This document shows positions 33,155-46,721 of a stretch of 64,000 nt of DNA, one piece after another. A program made the position numbers and the translations under genes. The stretch is from Dichotomocladium elegans (taxonomy: Eukaryota; Mucoromycota; Mucoromycetes; Mucorales; Lichtheimiaceae). Position 1 is the stretch's first letter; each line of letters opens with the position of its first letter. Where the stretch lies: positions 744,001 through 808,000 of the forward strand of contig JAIXMN010000013.1 in NCBI GenBank assembly GCA_025716815.1. Direction: 5' to 3'. Below the pieces are notes generated by a model. It did no database searches, had not been told where the DNA came from, and was given only the letters and a program-made list of their open reading frames with translations.

Positions 33155-36100
33155 CTGCGGTTCAAATGCTCTTTCCGTTCACTGATCATCTCGATATCAT
33201 CCAGCTCCCCACTCATCTGACGATACTCGTCAAGAATATGCGCCTTCTCTTCAGTCCAGTAGATGAACGCCCGTCGGTATATCAATGCCCATACATAGGG
33301 AACAAAGAACTCGCGAGAGTCTTGCTCCTCTTCGTATTGGAACCTGAGATCGGGAATTGCCTGTGTTTTGGGGAGGCGAGATTGGAAAAAAAAATTGAGG
33401 ATAAAATGAAGGTGGCGGGAGAAGCGCCCTTTGTGTAAAGAACTTACATCTAAATGTTTTGGTGTCCAGGTACGTGCCGCCAAATCAATAAGATTGAGAA
33501 TCTCGCTCGTAGAGGGTGCCTTGATATTAGCCTCAGATACACGCTCGTGGAAATGATCAATCACATTCTCAATGTTTCGAATAAGCTCTGCGAGTCTTGC
33601 ATGGATCCGCAGAGGTGCGAAGATTTCCCGTTTTAGCAGGAGCGCATACACAAGTTGCGTATTGTTTTTGAGTCGGTGCGTCAGGATCGAGTTCACAATC
33701 TCCAGTATAAGCGAAAGCATGTCTTCATACACCGCAATGTCCTCTGCCGAAAGCGACTGCTGCTACCGGGGATATATATTTATATAAAGAGCTAAATCAG
33801 TCGTTCATAACGGATCGTTGTGATATACCTCCTCATGAGCCGCCTTGGTAGCTACTTTTTGCTGTCGTCTCGATATTAACTCGATGATGCTTTTACATAG
33901 GACAGAAAGATGTTAGGCTCCATTCTCGTGGCCCGCAAGACGATTTACCTGATGATCCGCTGAGCAACATAGGCATGCATATCCAAGACCGTGCTAGACA
34001 TGTTTGCGAGGATGGCAAGACAGTTTGTATGGAAATATATGTCCTGTTTGTATTTACATATTCTTGAACATCCATTTCCATCGTCATCTTCTTCTTCCTC
34101 ATGCAATACCTTTTGGTGCGACAGATTGAGCTGGAGTGTTCGGATCAACACCAACATGACAATGCCTCCCAAGGAGACCGATTTGAGGAGAGGTCGTTCG
34201 GTGAACCACGCGAGATTGCTGACAGGCTTATGTGACATGGGAGCGATGTAAGTTCGCGCATTTCGGCTACTTCTCACCACCATCTTCCAGCCGTGAACTC
34301 ACCACTTTCTGGATGGTTTCATTATTGACATCGTCTTGGCTCAGGATGAGCAGGACGATCAACAGGATGTACACCTGGGAATAATTCGTCTTGCCTTCGA
34401 CGGCTTCATAGATGATCCTGAGAATGGGGATATACTATAGGAAGGTGAAACGTATTATTCTCTCTGGCCGACAATCCACCGAAAAAAAAGACACTTACAA
34501 TGGTCTCTGGATCTGTCCTCGAGAGCACATAGACTCGAAACGATTCGTTTTCAATGAGCATCAGGTAGAACAATAACATGCGCTCCTCGACTCCAAGAGA
34601 ACTTTTGAAGGAAAAAAGTGTGGAGACGGGTTTCGTTCCATGTTAGTAACTTTTTATTAAAAAAAATGCAACCGACTTACTGACAGAACAGACCAAAGAG
34701 ATCTTTAAATGAGAGCAAGTGATATTTTGCATCGCCACCATTCTCAAGATCTGTCGAAAGAACATGATGGTCGCGAAGATTCGAGAATGCAGTTCGATAG
34801 GCCGAACTTCCTGCAGCGTCATCGGTGTTTTTTGTTTGCGTTGCTAAAAGAAGAAGAAGCAGTAGACTTCTATCAGCGACAGGGAATGGATCAACGTCGG
34901 CGGACGAGCCGGATCTTGAAGAGAACAGGTAATTGTAGGCATTGTAAACAACGTCTATTGAACGGGGAGACGAGGTCAATATGTTGGATGAGCTCATGTT
35001 GGTGGAAGTACTTGCTGTATGACTGTGGAGGTGGCGACTTTTGTGCGATAAAGTTCTCAAGTAATTTTGCAACTATGGCGTCCGCTCGATCACTACAACG
35101 TATCAGATGTGCTTCTCTTTTTGCTTGCAGCTATTTTTATATACCGAAATCGATCCGTCAAGAGATCCATAAAGTAATTCTTTTCACCGACGTGGGACCG
35201 ATGAAGTTGTGTTGACAGCAGGACAATGAGCGTGTTAAGCGTTTCGACATAGAACTCATACATGGAATAATTGGTACTAATAAAAGCCCCGGGGGTTGAT
35301 ATACATATATCCGTAGAATAACAAGCACGAGTTTCTACTCACGTTGGATCCAGGTTGATTAATATTGACAAGAGCGCATTTAATAATTGCTCGCCACGTG
35401 GCCGCCTGTCCGACTTGATTTTGTCACTGACTGTCAATTTGGAAAGATCGAGTTGCACCGCATTGTCAGGGAAAACCACACTTGCACCGCCCTCGAACTG
35501 CTGCATGATCTCCTCGTTTGTCAGATTACCCGCAAAATGTTTTGAAAATACCCGGGTCAGGAACAATGCGTTGTACGCTTCGGTTGGAATTGTCCTATAT
35601 GTTAATCCAAGCATACAGCATGTGGGTTAATTTTTTTTTCCTATGCTCACACACATCACCCATAGCCCTTTTTTTTTTTTCGTGCGTACCCTGGCCGGTT
35701 TTCATTGATCATATCGATCTGAGTAAGTAAATGCAGGACTAATTTGTTAAAATTTTGAGTCCTGACATTGTTGGCAGCTATATCCCATAACCAGGGAGTG
35801 AAAAAAAAAAACTACTGATGAGCTTCACGATGGCCGCGCTCCCCCTAATTCCCCTTTCCAACTTTTTTTTTGTTTACCGAGATCAATGGATAGGCTAACA
35901 GTAGCCATTTCCAAGTCGTATATATCCTGTCTATTCCGCGGCAACAGACGTAAAGGTTGGGGTGGGAGTGAGGAAAAGAGAAAAAGAGCATGGTATATGA
36001 GCAGATAGAGAAAATCTGCCGGTGCACTTTCTCTCTTCAATAGCAAACGCGAGATAAAGGGACTTACGGTGAATGGCCCGCTTGAAACTTTGAAGATTGG

Positions 36101-36591
36101 AGCAGTGCTGACCAAACGGGGCTATCGGCGATCTCGAGGGGCACAGACGAAGTGAATGACTTGAGAGCCGATGTCTGTATGCTAGTGAAATAGTGGGATT
36201 CCGACGTTTTTCGTAGAAACGTTGAAGTTGTAGAGGCAATGGTTTGCCGGATGGTATGAGCGGCGGTATTGGCAATAGTCTGGTGATGATGGCTGTTGTG
36301 GTGGCTATGGTGTGGGTGCTGAAGCGGCTGGGGCGAAAGATTCCCAATGTGAGGAAAGGGCTCCGAGACTTCACTAGACGGTGTGTGCGCGTGTGGGGAG
36401 GTCGGTGAGAGTGTAGATGCAATGGGCGAAACAGGCGGATTGGAGAAAGTAGATGTTCGTCTCGGAGGCTGCTTGGATACGAAGGTTTTATTCGGCGCAC
36501 TTAGAGTTAGTAAGGGGGGACTGTTGGTCCGTTGTTGTTGTTGTTGTTGTTGCTGCTGCTGCTGCTGCGACGATGATTGGGATGAGCTCAT
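33133..36591 (-). CDS. DYM: Dymeclin
   Basis: Dymeclin is a Golgi-associated peripheral protein needed for normal secretory traffic. Exons on the minus strand include 36591-36068, 35930-35878, 35777-35690, 35594-35343, 35276-35145 and one from 35092, all in phase; later ones are placed by homology blocks and their exact edges are less sure, especially near 34940-35000. Family blocks in order: NVRTQNFNKLVLHLLTQID, NYSMYEFYVETLNTLIVLLS, DRSLLLLLLLATQ, VYILLIVLLILSQDD, LAWFTERPLLKSVSLGGIV, YFHTNCLAILANMS, NNTQLVYALLLKREIF and FFVPYVWALIYRRA. The N-terminus is extended by a Gln tract and Ser/Pro/His-rich sequence not typical of animal dymeclin. Its last codons and stop (33135-33133) lie in the end of transposon T3, so the normal C-terminus was replaced. 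Confidence 0.88.
36530..36567 (-). repeat. CAG/CAA microsatellite in the dymeclin 5' coding end
   Basis: Triplet run (plus strand GTTGTT... then GCTGCT...) encoding about 12 glutamines close to the dymeclin start codon. Confidence 0.9.
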
Positions 36592-37481
36592 TTAACAAAT
36601 AGAGTACGCGGGGTTAGGGTAAGGAAGGGAGAGGAAAAAAAGAAAATATGTATATAATAATGACCAAAAAGAAGAGGTGATAAAGAAGCGCGCATCCTCA
36701 TAAACCTATCTAGCGCTAGCGGCTCAGTACTGTACTGTATCACTCGACTGCTTTTCCCAGCCCTGTAATTTTTTTTCTTCTTACCCAAGTACCCTATTGC
36801 CCAGTCCTCCCTCTAGACCTGATAATGGCGAACGACATTACCAAGGTCGCGTCCATCGAATTTCCTCGAGCATAGAGAATCCACCGTCCTGACTACAGGC
36901 AATGACTCTCAGGGCACTCAAGCTGTCGGTTTGAGTCGCCTACAACAGGAATGCAATGACGCTGACGGCTACGTAGCCGTACGTTTTGGTATAAGCGCTG
37001 CTCAATGACAATGTCTTTGAGTACTCGATTAAGATAATGGTGGATGGTCAATTGCCCATTTCTTCAAACCACCAAACGATAGATGATATGCCCGGTTATA
37101 GCGACGTTATTCTTTGTCTATGGCCAGGGGCGATCAGGAAAGAAGATGTTTTGTGTTCCTGAGTTTCACAACGCCTTTCGGCCGGCAAGGACGACGAAGA
37201 GTCCAACGGCATTATCAAACAGATATTCACTAGGAAGCGCCAGGCAATATCGAATTTTGCTCCCCTGCCATCTCTCATTCATAATCCATAGCTCATGCTC
37301 CGGACAGACACCAGAAGAGATCTAGAAAAACATTGACTGCTTTGACCATGGTCGTTATCTAAATACATACGATGCATGTTATTGCTCGCTCACCCTCCAA
37401 CCCATGCACATGTACAAGCGCGCGCTTGATCGCGTTCTTCCATTTTATATATCAAATAGATTGGAATAATACAGTAGCAAT
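36592..37481. other. Intergenic region between dymeclin and the aldo-keto reductase
   Basis: This holds the dymeclin promoter side (36592-36800) and the reductase 3' side. A minus-strand stretch at about 36950-37330 gives peptide-like fragments (ELWIMNERWQGSKI) broken by stops; it may be an old pseudogene, but I cannot name it. Confidence 0.3.
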
Positions 37482-38871
<1,390 letters not shown>

Positions 38872-39454
38872 AGATCGAATAGATATGAGCAATGAAAGAG
38901 AGAGAGAGAGAGATACACCGACATGACGCGCCCCCCCCCTCTTTTTTTAGTTGCATGAGAAGCTGACAAATCCTCTCCGCATGAACCGTAACTGAATTTC
39001 TAACTTTGAGCTTAAAATCGGATAATATTTTAAGTGATCTGAATATCCGTTGCAAGCGCTGCTGGCTGCATCACATGATACGGATTCGCCATTATCCCGT
39101 ACTGTTGGCTGGTTCGCGTCCGGCATTACTGTATCTTGTTGGCTTATCAGCAGCTATTTTCTACGCCTGCCAATAGACACTTTTCATTCTCTCTTGCATG
39201 GAAGCTTGAAACACAGTATCTCAAACCATTTAGGCTCTGCACTTGCGGTTGGGACCGCTAGACATTTCAAGAGTAATGGCATATCATAGTTTCGAATTGA
39301 AGCAAGCAACGCGCCCTGAAACAAATGACTCGAGCGAAGAGGACGACAGAAAAGAAGAATCCGCCACCTCGCTATAAGGAAGACGCGTGGAATACATAGA
39401 AGCATGCGGGAAAAGAGGTTAGGAAGCGAAGAAAAATCATACATGCTGTAAAAC
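38872..39454. other. Intergenic region between reductase and phosphatase genes
   Basis: Contains a GA microsatellite (about 38896-38912) and a C run near 38930, in the probable reductase promoter. No ORF with support. Confidence 0.4.
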
Positions 39455-40630
39455 TCAAAAACGGATCACAAGTATACTGAGATTATCGGTGCTAAAGTTG
39501 GTAAGTGCATGATGCACAAGCTTTTGACTTGCGACTTGAGGATCCAAGACATCCTTTATCAGGTCCACAGCGTCTTGGTCCTCGCACACATCCCACAGCT
39601 ACAACATCCAGCGTTAGCTTAAGCTCTGGTCGCGGTTACTTTTTCCTCCATTACCCCATCGCAAGCGAGGATCAAAAAGTCATCTCCTGGAGTCAAGTCC
39701 GTCTCGGTGGTATATGGGTTGCCCACCACAAATTCCTTCATGACACAGTCACCGAGCGACCGAGTGACAGCCAGTATTCCATTTACCCGATTATTCATCA
39801 TGAATCCTCCGAGGTCAGTGATACGTTTTGCCTCTTGCTGATCTGATCCTTTATGGTCGTATGATAAGCGGATCGCCCTTCCGTTGCGGCTGAAAGGTGA
39901 CTTAGCCCATATGCTCTTTCTCTCTATCAATTCCATTCGGGTTTTTAGTACGGTCTTACCACAAGACGGCGCGCGCGTCGCCGACGTTTGCTGTATACAG
40001 AACCCGCTAGAAAAGATATCAGTATTCATATAGTACGATATAAAATTGCTATTTGCACATGCAAAACACAACACGGAATGGAACGCGCACCTTGTCATCT
40101 TTGACTTGAACAAATGCAACGATTGCGGTGCAACCAGAAGACTTGCCTTCGTTAGTGTTGACCAGTCGATCCGCTTCAAGAAATGCGAGGTTCAACACTT
40201 CAGGGACGGATTTGTCTTTATGCTGCTGAAGGCAGTTTGCGAAGATCTATAGGAAGAGCAAGAAAGAAAAGAAAAAGAAAAAGAGAGAGAGAGAGAGAGA
40301 AAGTGAAGGGTAAAAAACGGTTATCGACTGTTCCAGCAGCCTTACACACTTTTGTGTTTATGCATGTATGTACGCATATATGTATGTATGTGTGTATATA
40401 GAAACCTGGTGGAAGTTCTTTCCGCACCATTCAGCTGTAGCCTTGCCGGCATGGCCGTCAAAGATGGCAAAGAAACCTTGCCGTGGGACATGTAAAAAAT
40501 CCGTGACACAGCAATGCGCGTCTTCCATGGTGCGACGACAGCGTCGGTTTCTATCCTCAGTAATGCCGATTGCAAAACCTGGCGCTTTGATAGCAGTTGG
40601 CGTTGACATGCCGTTCTGATGCGTGTTCAT
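39455..40630 (-). CDS. PP2C-type protein phosphatase (Ptc1-like)
   Basis: Metal-dependent Ser/Thr phosphatase. Exons 40630-40406, 40246-40091, 40006-39960, 39889-39655 and 39598-39455 join in phase to about 268 residues, a minimal catalytic domain. Motifs in order: [19 protein letters not shown] (metal-binding Asp-Gly), [46 protein letters not shown] and [12 protein letters not shown]. The order and compact size are closest to yeast Ptc1, which dampens stress MAP-kinase signalling; that equivalence is inference. The ATG at 40630 follows TTTCCTGCAG, which looks like a splice acceptor, so a leader intron or an extra 5' exon is possible. Intron 1 (159 bp) holds a GA-rich microsatellite. Confidence 0.92.
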
Positions 40631-43600
40631 CTGCAGGAAATCGGGAAGAAGATTTTTATAAGGCACACGGGAGAAAAAGGAGAAAAATCAATATTACGAA
40701 ACAGGGGAAGTTCTTTAGCCTCCTCCTTTGTTCAAGCCCACCTGTCGACAAGATCCAGTCCAAAAGAAAGATAAAGAGAAGGGTGTGGAATGAAGACGGA
40801 GATTGTGTCGGCCAAACTTGTTCGGATTTGTCATATGCATTAACCAGGTCCCTTCAGACTTCAACCCTTTCTATGACGGGAACAGCTCCACTTTCACCAG
40901 AAGTAGTTGCCACCTCACAAGTCTGACGCGACTTTTAAGCACATAAGAACCAATTCAGGCATCAGAAGGACACGCTGGATGTTGACAAAACGTATAAAGG
41001 AATGAGAATTAATGTACGTCGAGGAGAAAGGGTCAAGGCATATACTGCCAACGCATTCAGATCAGCGATTCCAGCGAGTACATGTAGCGCGCTCATAATT
41101 AGCCAGCTAGCCTTGGAATCGTGTTCCAATGAACAACAATATCAATCTTTAGCGCATGTGTCCGAACCAGCAGCATTCTTTTCTTATGCTGAAAGCCACT
41201 TTGTAGGATGGTCATGATCTCGGATTGAAACCGAAGTTACAAGAGCAATAAGCAGATACCAAGAACAAGGATAATGGAGATGATAAACAGCCTATCTTGC
41301 CAAAGGAGAATCGTAGGACAACCGCATGGGACTTTATGGCACATTTATTAGCAAATGACTAGAGAATTTGGGTTTATGGACAAACTGCTGAACGCTTTAC
41401 CGCCTCCCTCTAACTATCATGACCAGAAACAAGCGATGGCGCTATATTTAGACCCTCACCTCTAATACGTAGATCTTCTTTGAGCCGAAAGAATGATGGC
41501 ACCCACTAAACCACATCCTTGTATCGACTGTATAAACAACTAATGGACAGAAGTTGCCTCCGAGAAGTATATTTACTATGCAGGAGAGATAGAGAATGAT
41601 TCGTCATTACCTGCAATTATTAGCTGTACGTCGGTGTGAGTACCTTTTACTGAAAGAATTTCCAAGAAGAAACTTCATTTAGTGAGTAGCCATGGTTTGC
41701 AACACAGAACTTGTATATACACAAGGAGTGAGCACAGGAATTCTAGGAGTGCATATACAATTATATTGTGAAGGAAGAAGCCTAGACCGATGTATAAGGA
41801 ATGGTCTCATAAGTCGTCATTCAATGCACATTACCCTGCCCCTATATCTGACATAATGAAGTTAGAGAAGAAGGAAAGTATGGAGGGGCTGGCAGCCCGC
41901 TATACCAATATTAAGGTTGTGGTCCAACGCAGATAGCGGCCATATTTGCCCATGTCAGTTTTGGGATCTAACATCCTTTATACTTCGCATCCAAGGTGTA
42001 TAGGGAACTGTCGTACACTTAGTCACTGATGAGGAAGTATACTCTACTTGAGCCCTTTATTCCTGTTTTGAATATTTGCGGTGGGTAATTTACAATGTAT
42101 CTCGTGAGGGCATATCTTCATGCGAAAAGGTCAGCGATGACAGAAGAAGGGTCTAAACATAGGTAAGATGCGCCATATGTGAGCCAAGATAAGGAAGTAT
42201 ACGTTCGTTTGGCAGAGCGATAGGAACCACAATGTGCAAAAGGACTCGTAATATCTTTTAAAAGTAAAAAGTGAAACAAAAGATCGTTTGCGCATTTCAA
42301 TAAAAGGCTATCCAAACACCATTTGAGAACCTCTTGACAAGAATCCATCTACTGCGTCTACTTTATGTGTCTGGATTTCCATATAACATCGTCAAGAAGT
42401 CTCTCAGAGACATCAGCCCAGAAAAAAGACAGAGGATGGGGCAAGCTAAAGTCCCAAAATACGGCTTGGAGCCGGACGTTGCCTCGGACTTCCTTAAAGC
42501 TCAATGGATGAAATGATTAAGTATACATATAAAAGGGGGCCTTCTTTTGAAGTGGATGATCCCATCTTTAATATTGCCAGGTGCCCCTACCTGAATAAGC
42601 GTTGGAGTTGAGCCAACGCGGTAAACCAAAGGATATTCTTTGCTGTCTGATGGATGCAACAAATACGATAGTTCGTAGAAAAAAGTATCAGAACCTACTG
42701 GTTCTTCTTCGGCGAACCTTTTGGTAAATTACTCTTCCCCCCCCATCCCCTTTTTTTCGGTACTGACTATGCCTTTGCTCCTGCCGCTGACCTTCCCCTC
42801 CCAACCCGGTTATGGGTGTACGTCAAAAGAGTACGATAGTTTCATTTGACTAACGAATTCCGCCTCATGATGCGAAATCAATCTCTCTGTTTTTTCTTTT
42901 TCTTTGTCTGCTCCCCACGCAGCTGTAAATGATGCACTGGCTGCATGTTCAGCGGAGAAAAAGAACGTTATCTTCTCGCGATAACGCTCTGCGCTCGTGA
43001 TGGAGAAATCCGATAAACTTATCTCTTTGTGTCTCCAGAACTCGTTTGCAAAAGGCCTGTGAAGCTGGGGTGTTAAACGCAGCAAATAAGAGAATCGTCA
43101 CCGCCCGGAGATGGGGAGTTGTTGATGGTTTTTCTTCAGGGAGCAAACGCCCCGTCCCCCCTTTCACCACGCCTCTCTGTCCTTTTTTCAATAACAGCAC
43201 CCACTATTCATTAATCCGCATATTCGTTTGTCCAGACCTCTTCCAAAGCGGCGGCCTTATTCTAACAGGATGAAAAGCAATTGTCGGGAAGTAGAAAAAG
43301 ATGATTTCCCTTCATCATATATTTAGGACATGGTCTAATCCAAAAATAGCACACTTGGGTCTTCTCCATATTTAATCTGGAGGCTTCTGGTCAGACGAGG
43401 ACAAACGTCAGCAGATTGTGCGTGGGTAAAACAGGATACCAATCAATTGCTTGTCATTGTTTTGCCAGAGCCCTCCCGATTCCCTCCCCCCCACCCACCC
43501 AAGCACCTTCACACTACACATACATTGTCTTACTCCCATCTGCCTCTTGACATGTCTTTTCTCTATAGCTTTGTTACGTAGTGTACAGCATTGCATGTAC

Positions 43601-44600
43601 GCACATGTACACAAGGTATTGTCTGGGTTATCGCTGCATACGGTTGCAGCACGGACGGCATAGGGTGTCTCCCACAAAGGAAAGAATAGGTGAGTCATCC
43701 TCAATAGGGGGGAGGGGCGTTAAAGCCAAGTGTGACGAAAAGGCACGCCTTTTCAGCTGAATAAAGCAAGGACTTTTTATCATCAACATATGATTTTCTT
43801 TTCTTTTCCACAACATGATCATCCGTCATGTCGTAAAACAGCCTATCGTCCGGTTCCATTTCAATAATTCATCACTGCCCCTTTTTCTTTCCCGGACATC
43901 ATCTTTGTTCTCATCGCCGTATCTGCACACATATATAAACATAACTGTGACAAAATCGAGAGAGGCAGAGTACAAAAGAAAGGGAAAAAAGAAAAAAAAA
44001 AGATCGTAAGGGGTTGGACGGAATTTCATTCTTCAGGGATTGGTATGTCGACCAGCGTCAAATAACAGCAGGGTTTTCATCTCATAAACAGCAACGCCGC
44101 AAGGACGATTTCTAGACTGCACATAGGTAAAGAGACGATGTGCATTGTAATTAATCCCTGTGTGTGAAAAAAAAAGGTCAACAGAGGTGACAAAAGATAA
44201 AGGTTCGCTCGTGGTCCAAATGTCTCTAATCGGCATTTTTACGGACACGTCGTCGCATCTGATTGGTTATCGCCGCTCGTGGTCAATTAGCCTCAAACTA
44301 TTCTGTTTGTGCTGTGCTGCTATGTGTGTGTATGTGCGCGTAAGTTGCTGATAAACCAATCGCCTTATACTATTGCCTCAAGGCGCTTAAAAAGAAGGGG
44401 TACAGTAGAACTCCCGGGAGGGGTTAATAAAGATTTTGCAGTCGGAGAGCGAAGGACAAGGAAAAGCGCTGCAACTCTTAAAAGCAAAGAAGTCAAAAGG
44501 GTGAAAAAGCGAGAGGAAAAAGGAAAAGGGAAAGACGGAATCTCGCGTCGGGAATAATGGCCTTGTGTTTTTTCCTACTCCGCGTACAAGCCACATTTCA
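40631..44600. other. ~4-kb gene-poor region
   Basis: The longest stretch without a supported gene outside the island. Minus-strand frames at 42810-43200 give coherent but unplaced peptides (EISLSDFSITSAERYREKI in one frame, TILLFAAFNTPASQAFCKRV in the overlapping one), so at most one is real. A plus-strand ORF at 41002-41217 and fragments near 41380-41460 and 42334-42516 lack motifs. A decayed gene or element is possible. The right end holds the TBP promoter side. Confidence 0.35.
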
Positions 44601-44605
44601 AAAGA

Positions 44606-44613
44606 TATATAAA
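44606..44613 (+). promoter_or_regulatory. TATA box of the TBP gene
   Basis: TATATAAA, followed by GGCGCC, lies 89-96 bp upstream of the TBP start codon, a normal position for a core promoter element. It raises the possibility of TBP autoregulation. Confidence 0.6.
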
Positions 44614-44701
44614 GGCGCCTTATTTACGCAACCCAGAATTTTTTGGACCTATATATACTAAGCCACAAATTTCCTCTCTCTTTCTTCCCAATACTGAACA
44701 C

Positions 44702-45684
44702 ATGTCCGGATTCAAGATCGCCACCCCTGCCATGCAGACTCCGTCTGTTCCCACACCCCATAATCCTACTACGCCATTTGTTCCCTCCACACCTGCCCCA
44801 GTCGATGCTCCTACTCCTAGCAGAGATCAGAATCCTTATGCTGTGGCAGGAATCACTCCTACATTACAGTAAGTTGCTGCCTTCACCGCCATAATACCAA
44901 TAAAATATACCATTATATATGGCACAAAAAATATGAATACACGCCCTTCTCTCCAGCTGTCGTTTACCTGTTTTCTTTGTCAATGTTGCATCGGCCGGTA
45001 TTAACTAATGCGGTTTTCCTTTTAGAAATATTGTCGCCACAGTCAATTTGGATTGTCGCTTGGATTTGAAGACCATCGCTCTTCATGCGCGTAATGCTGA
45101 GTACAATCCAAAGGTACACTTGCAGTTGTGATTATTGTTCGAGCAATATCTCAACGGTTGCTTAGCGTTTTGCTGCTGTCATTATGCGCATCCGTGAACC
45201 GAAAACCACAGCCTTAATCTTTGCATCGGGGAAGATGGTTGTCACAGGCGCGAAGTCAGAAGATGATTCAAAGTTGGCTGCCCGAAAATACGCCCGCATT
45301 ATTCAGAAGCTGGGTTTTCAGAGCAAATTTACGGACTTCAAAATTCAAAATATTGTGGGCTCCTGTGACGTGCGGTTTCCCATTCGGCTTGAGGGTCTTG
45401 CTTACTCGCACGGACATTTCAGCTCGGTACGTTTGGGGGTGCAGGGGCTAAAGAAAAGGAGGCGATAGTTTGGTTCTTGATAGGTGTATCTTATACTCAC
45501 TCCTTTCATCTAGTATGAACCGGAGCTCTTTCCTGGACTTATTTATCGCATGGTCAAGCCCAAAATTGTACTCTTGATCTTTGTATCCGGGAAGATCGTC
45601 TTGACAGGTGCAAAAGTCCGTGAAGAAATCTATCAAGCCTTCCAAGCCATATACCCAGTACTTCTTGAATTCCGCAAACCATAA
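44702..45684 (+). CDS. TBP: TATA-binding protein (TBP)
   Basis: TBP nucleates pre-initiation complexes for all three nuclear RNA polymerases. Exons 44702-44868, 45026-45113, 45166-45426 and 45514-45684 join in phase to about 228 residues. A Pro/Thr-rich N-terminal arm of about 50 residues precedes the conserved saddle core. First repeat: [58 protein letters not shown]; second repeat: [55 protein letters not shown]-intercalating phenylalanines of both stirrups are present. Intron 2 follows YNPK and intron 3 falls before YEPELF. This is the binding target of the MOT1 ATPase encoded at 3.2-9.9 kb. Confidence 0.97.
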
Positions 45685-46136
45685 TCTCCTCTACCGTACA
45701 CACGCACACGCATACGCACATCATTATCGTCGCTGGTATGGTAGGTCCCCAGAACAGCAAATCAAAAAAAAACCCTTTACCATTATCTTATCCCCGGCTC
45801 TTCCTACTTTTTCTTATTTCTTCTGCTGTGCTGGGACAAAAAAAAACACCGTACAAAAAAGCTATTTGCCACCATTCTCCATTCTATCCACCTTTACCCC
45901 ATACACAATCGCAATCTTATTCTACACCATTTAGCCCACATCCCCCTTGTTTGCATTTCCGCCTCTCCCTGTATAAATAGTCTCTTTTCTCTTTCGCGTT
46001 GAATACTTAGCTAGTGTACCATACACCCGGACTTGGTTTGTAGCTTGCAGCACATACATAAAAAAGATATGCGTTATCGCATACAAACATTTTAAAATTG
46101 CTTCTACCTGTGGTGGGTTAGCCAAAAAAAAAAGGC

Positions 46137-46181
46137 AACTCTTTGCAATGGATCTCTTGGTTCTCGCATCGATGAAGAGCA
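46137..46181 (+). rRNA. Orphan 5.8S rRNA gene fragment
   Basis: Forty-five bases containing GCAATGGATCTCTTGG and TCTCGCATCGATGAAGA match the highly conserved 5' part of fungal 5.8S rRNA. The match stops abruptly after GAAGAGC, and no ITS, 18S or 28S sequence lies around it, so it is an isolated insertion, not an rDNA unit. Confidence 0.8.
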
Positions 46182-46721
46182 CTTAACATTCTCGGTTTAC
46201 CTGGAAGATGCTTAACAGCCAGACACATGAGAGAGGCATTTAAGATAGTGTTACGCCCACCATCGACGCCAATAAATCAGATACCACTGGCTAGGCGCAT
46301 GGAGCTCATGAGACGTACATACATCATGATCCTGCCACAGAGGCGCTGCAGTGAATGCATCATTGAATTAATCCGGTTAGATCATTCGTCATTGTACATA
46401 ACTGTTTATCCTGCCCTTTTTCTGCTGTTGGTCAATGGCAAGGTATGACAACCACAATGTGCTATGCCTTTTTTCACACCTGATTTAACTGCTGCTACCA
46501 CTGGCAATGCTACTACCATTACTGCTGCTGCTGTTGCTATGGCTATGGTTATGGGTGCCTCGAAATTTATAAAGACTCAAAGCTTGCATGATTTTTCTAA
46601 ATGCGGCGGATTTGAAGTACAAATTGGTGGCTGATCTGGAAAATCCAGCGCCCTTTCCGGCACGACACATAACACACACAGGCACTCTCACTCCAAAAAG
46701 TCAAAACTCTTCGTATTCGCA
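46182..46721. other. Spacer between the 5.8S fragment and URB2
   Basis: Contains a degenerate GCT/TAC-rich triplet tract (about 46488-46555). It should hold the URB2 promoter. The 45685-46136 stretch to its left is the pyrimidine-rich TBP 3' flank. No gene is seen in either. Confidence 0.35.

Noticed and set aside
46137..46181. Functional rDNA unit
   Set aside because: Only 45 nt of 5.8S are present, with no ITS, 18S or 28S on either side.
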